Source: Pseudomonadota bacterium (lineage in GTDB: Bacteria; Pseudomonadota; Gammaproteobacteria; Burkholderiales; Thiobacillaceae). From it: a stretch of 6,040 nt of DNA. Within the stretch, counting starts at the first letter, position 1. Each line of letters begins with the position of its first letter. The stretch spans positions 1,199 through 7,238 of the forward strand of contig JAJZRT010000184.1 of the NCBI GenBank assembly GCA_021802595.1. Direction: 5' to 3'. Below are positions 6,040 to 6,040 of this stretch, in pieces. The notes below the pieces were generated by a model. It was not told where the DNA came from, ran no database searches, and saw nothing but the letters and a program-made list of their open reading frames with translations. Made by a program: the position numbers and the translations under genes.

Positions 6040-6040
6040 T

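Overview
The window reads as Proteobacterial chromosome, probably beta- or gammaproteobacterial. The evidence is a PilY1-type type IV pilus protein, a periplasmic multiheme cytochrome c and GC-rich codon use. I cannot name a genus from the sequence. The plus-strand left part (about 1-2702) is very GC-rich. The minus-strand right part (about 2820-6040) is visibly less GC-rich, most of all around 3060-3120.

Left to right, the window opens inside a major facilitator superfamily transporter, of which only the C-terminal half is visible. About 360 bases without a confirmed gene follow. They hold a short inverted repeat, a possible decayed coding stretch on the minus strand, and an orphan reading-frame tail with three Asn-Pro-Cys (NPC) motifs. 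Next is a two-gene unit with a 7-base gap. It comprises an 84-residue exported, Lys-rich protein with four NPC motifs, and a 420-residue exported cytochrome with five CxxCH heme sites and a C-terminal beta-rich domain. The orphan tail repeats the end of the NPC gene, so this locus has probably had a duplication or the decay of a paralogue. A perfect 17-bp inverted repeat lies inside the cytochrome gene, just after the sequence for the signal-peptide core.

The right half is transcribed toward the left part. It holds the C-terminal 953 residues of a PilY1-like pilus tip or biogenesis protein, whose N-terminus lies beyond the window. Sixty bases downstream is an unrecognised 98-residue exported protein with a strong ribosome binding site. 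A small hairpin lies between the two. PilY1 and the small gene are probably co-transcribed and converge on the cytochrome gene.

The most notable points are the NPC protein next to a multiheme cytochrome, the orphan NPC tail, the palindrome inside a gene, and the PilY1 variant with a Pro-rich CxxC insert and a poorly conserved calcium loop. No complete novel system (CRISPR, RNA gene, mobile element) can be supported.
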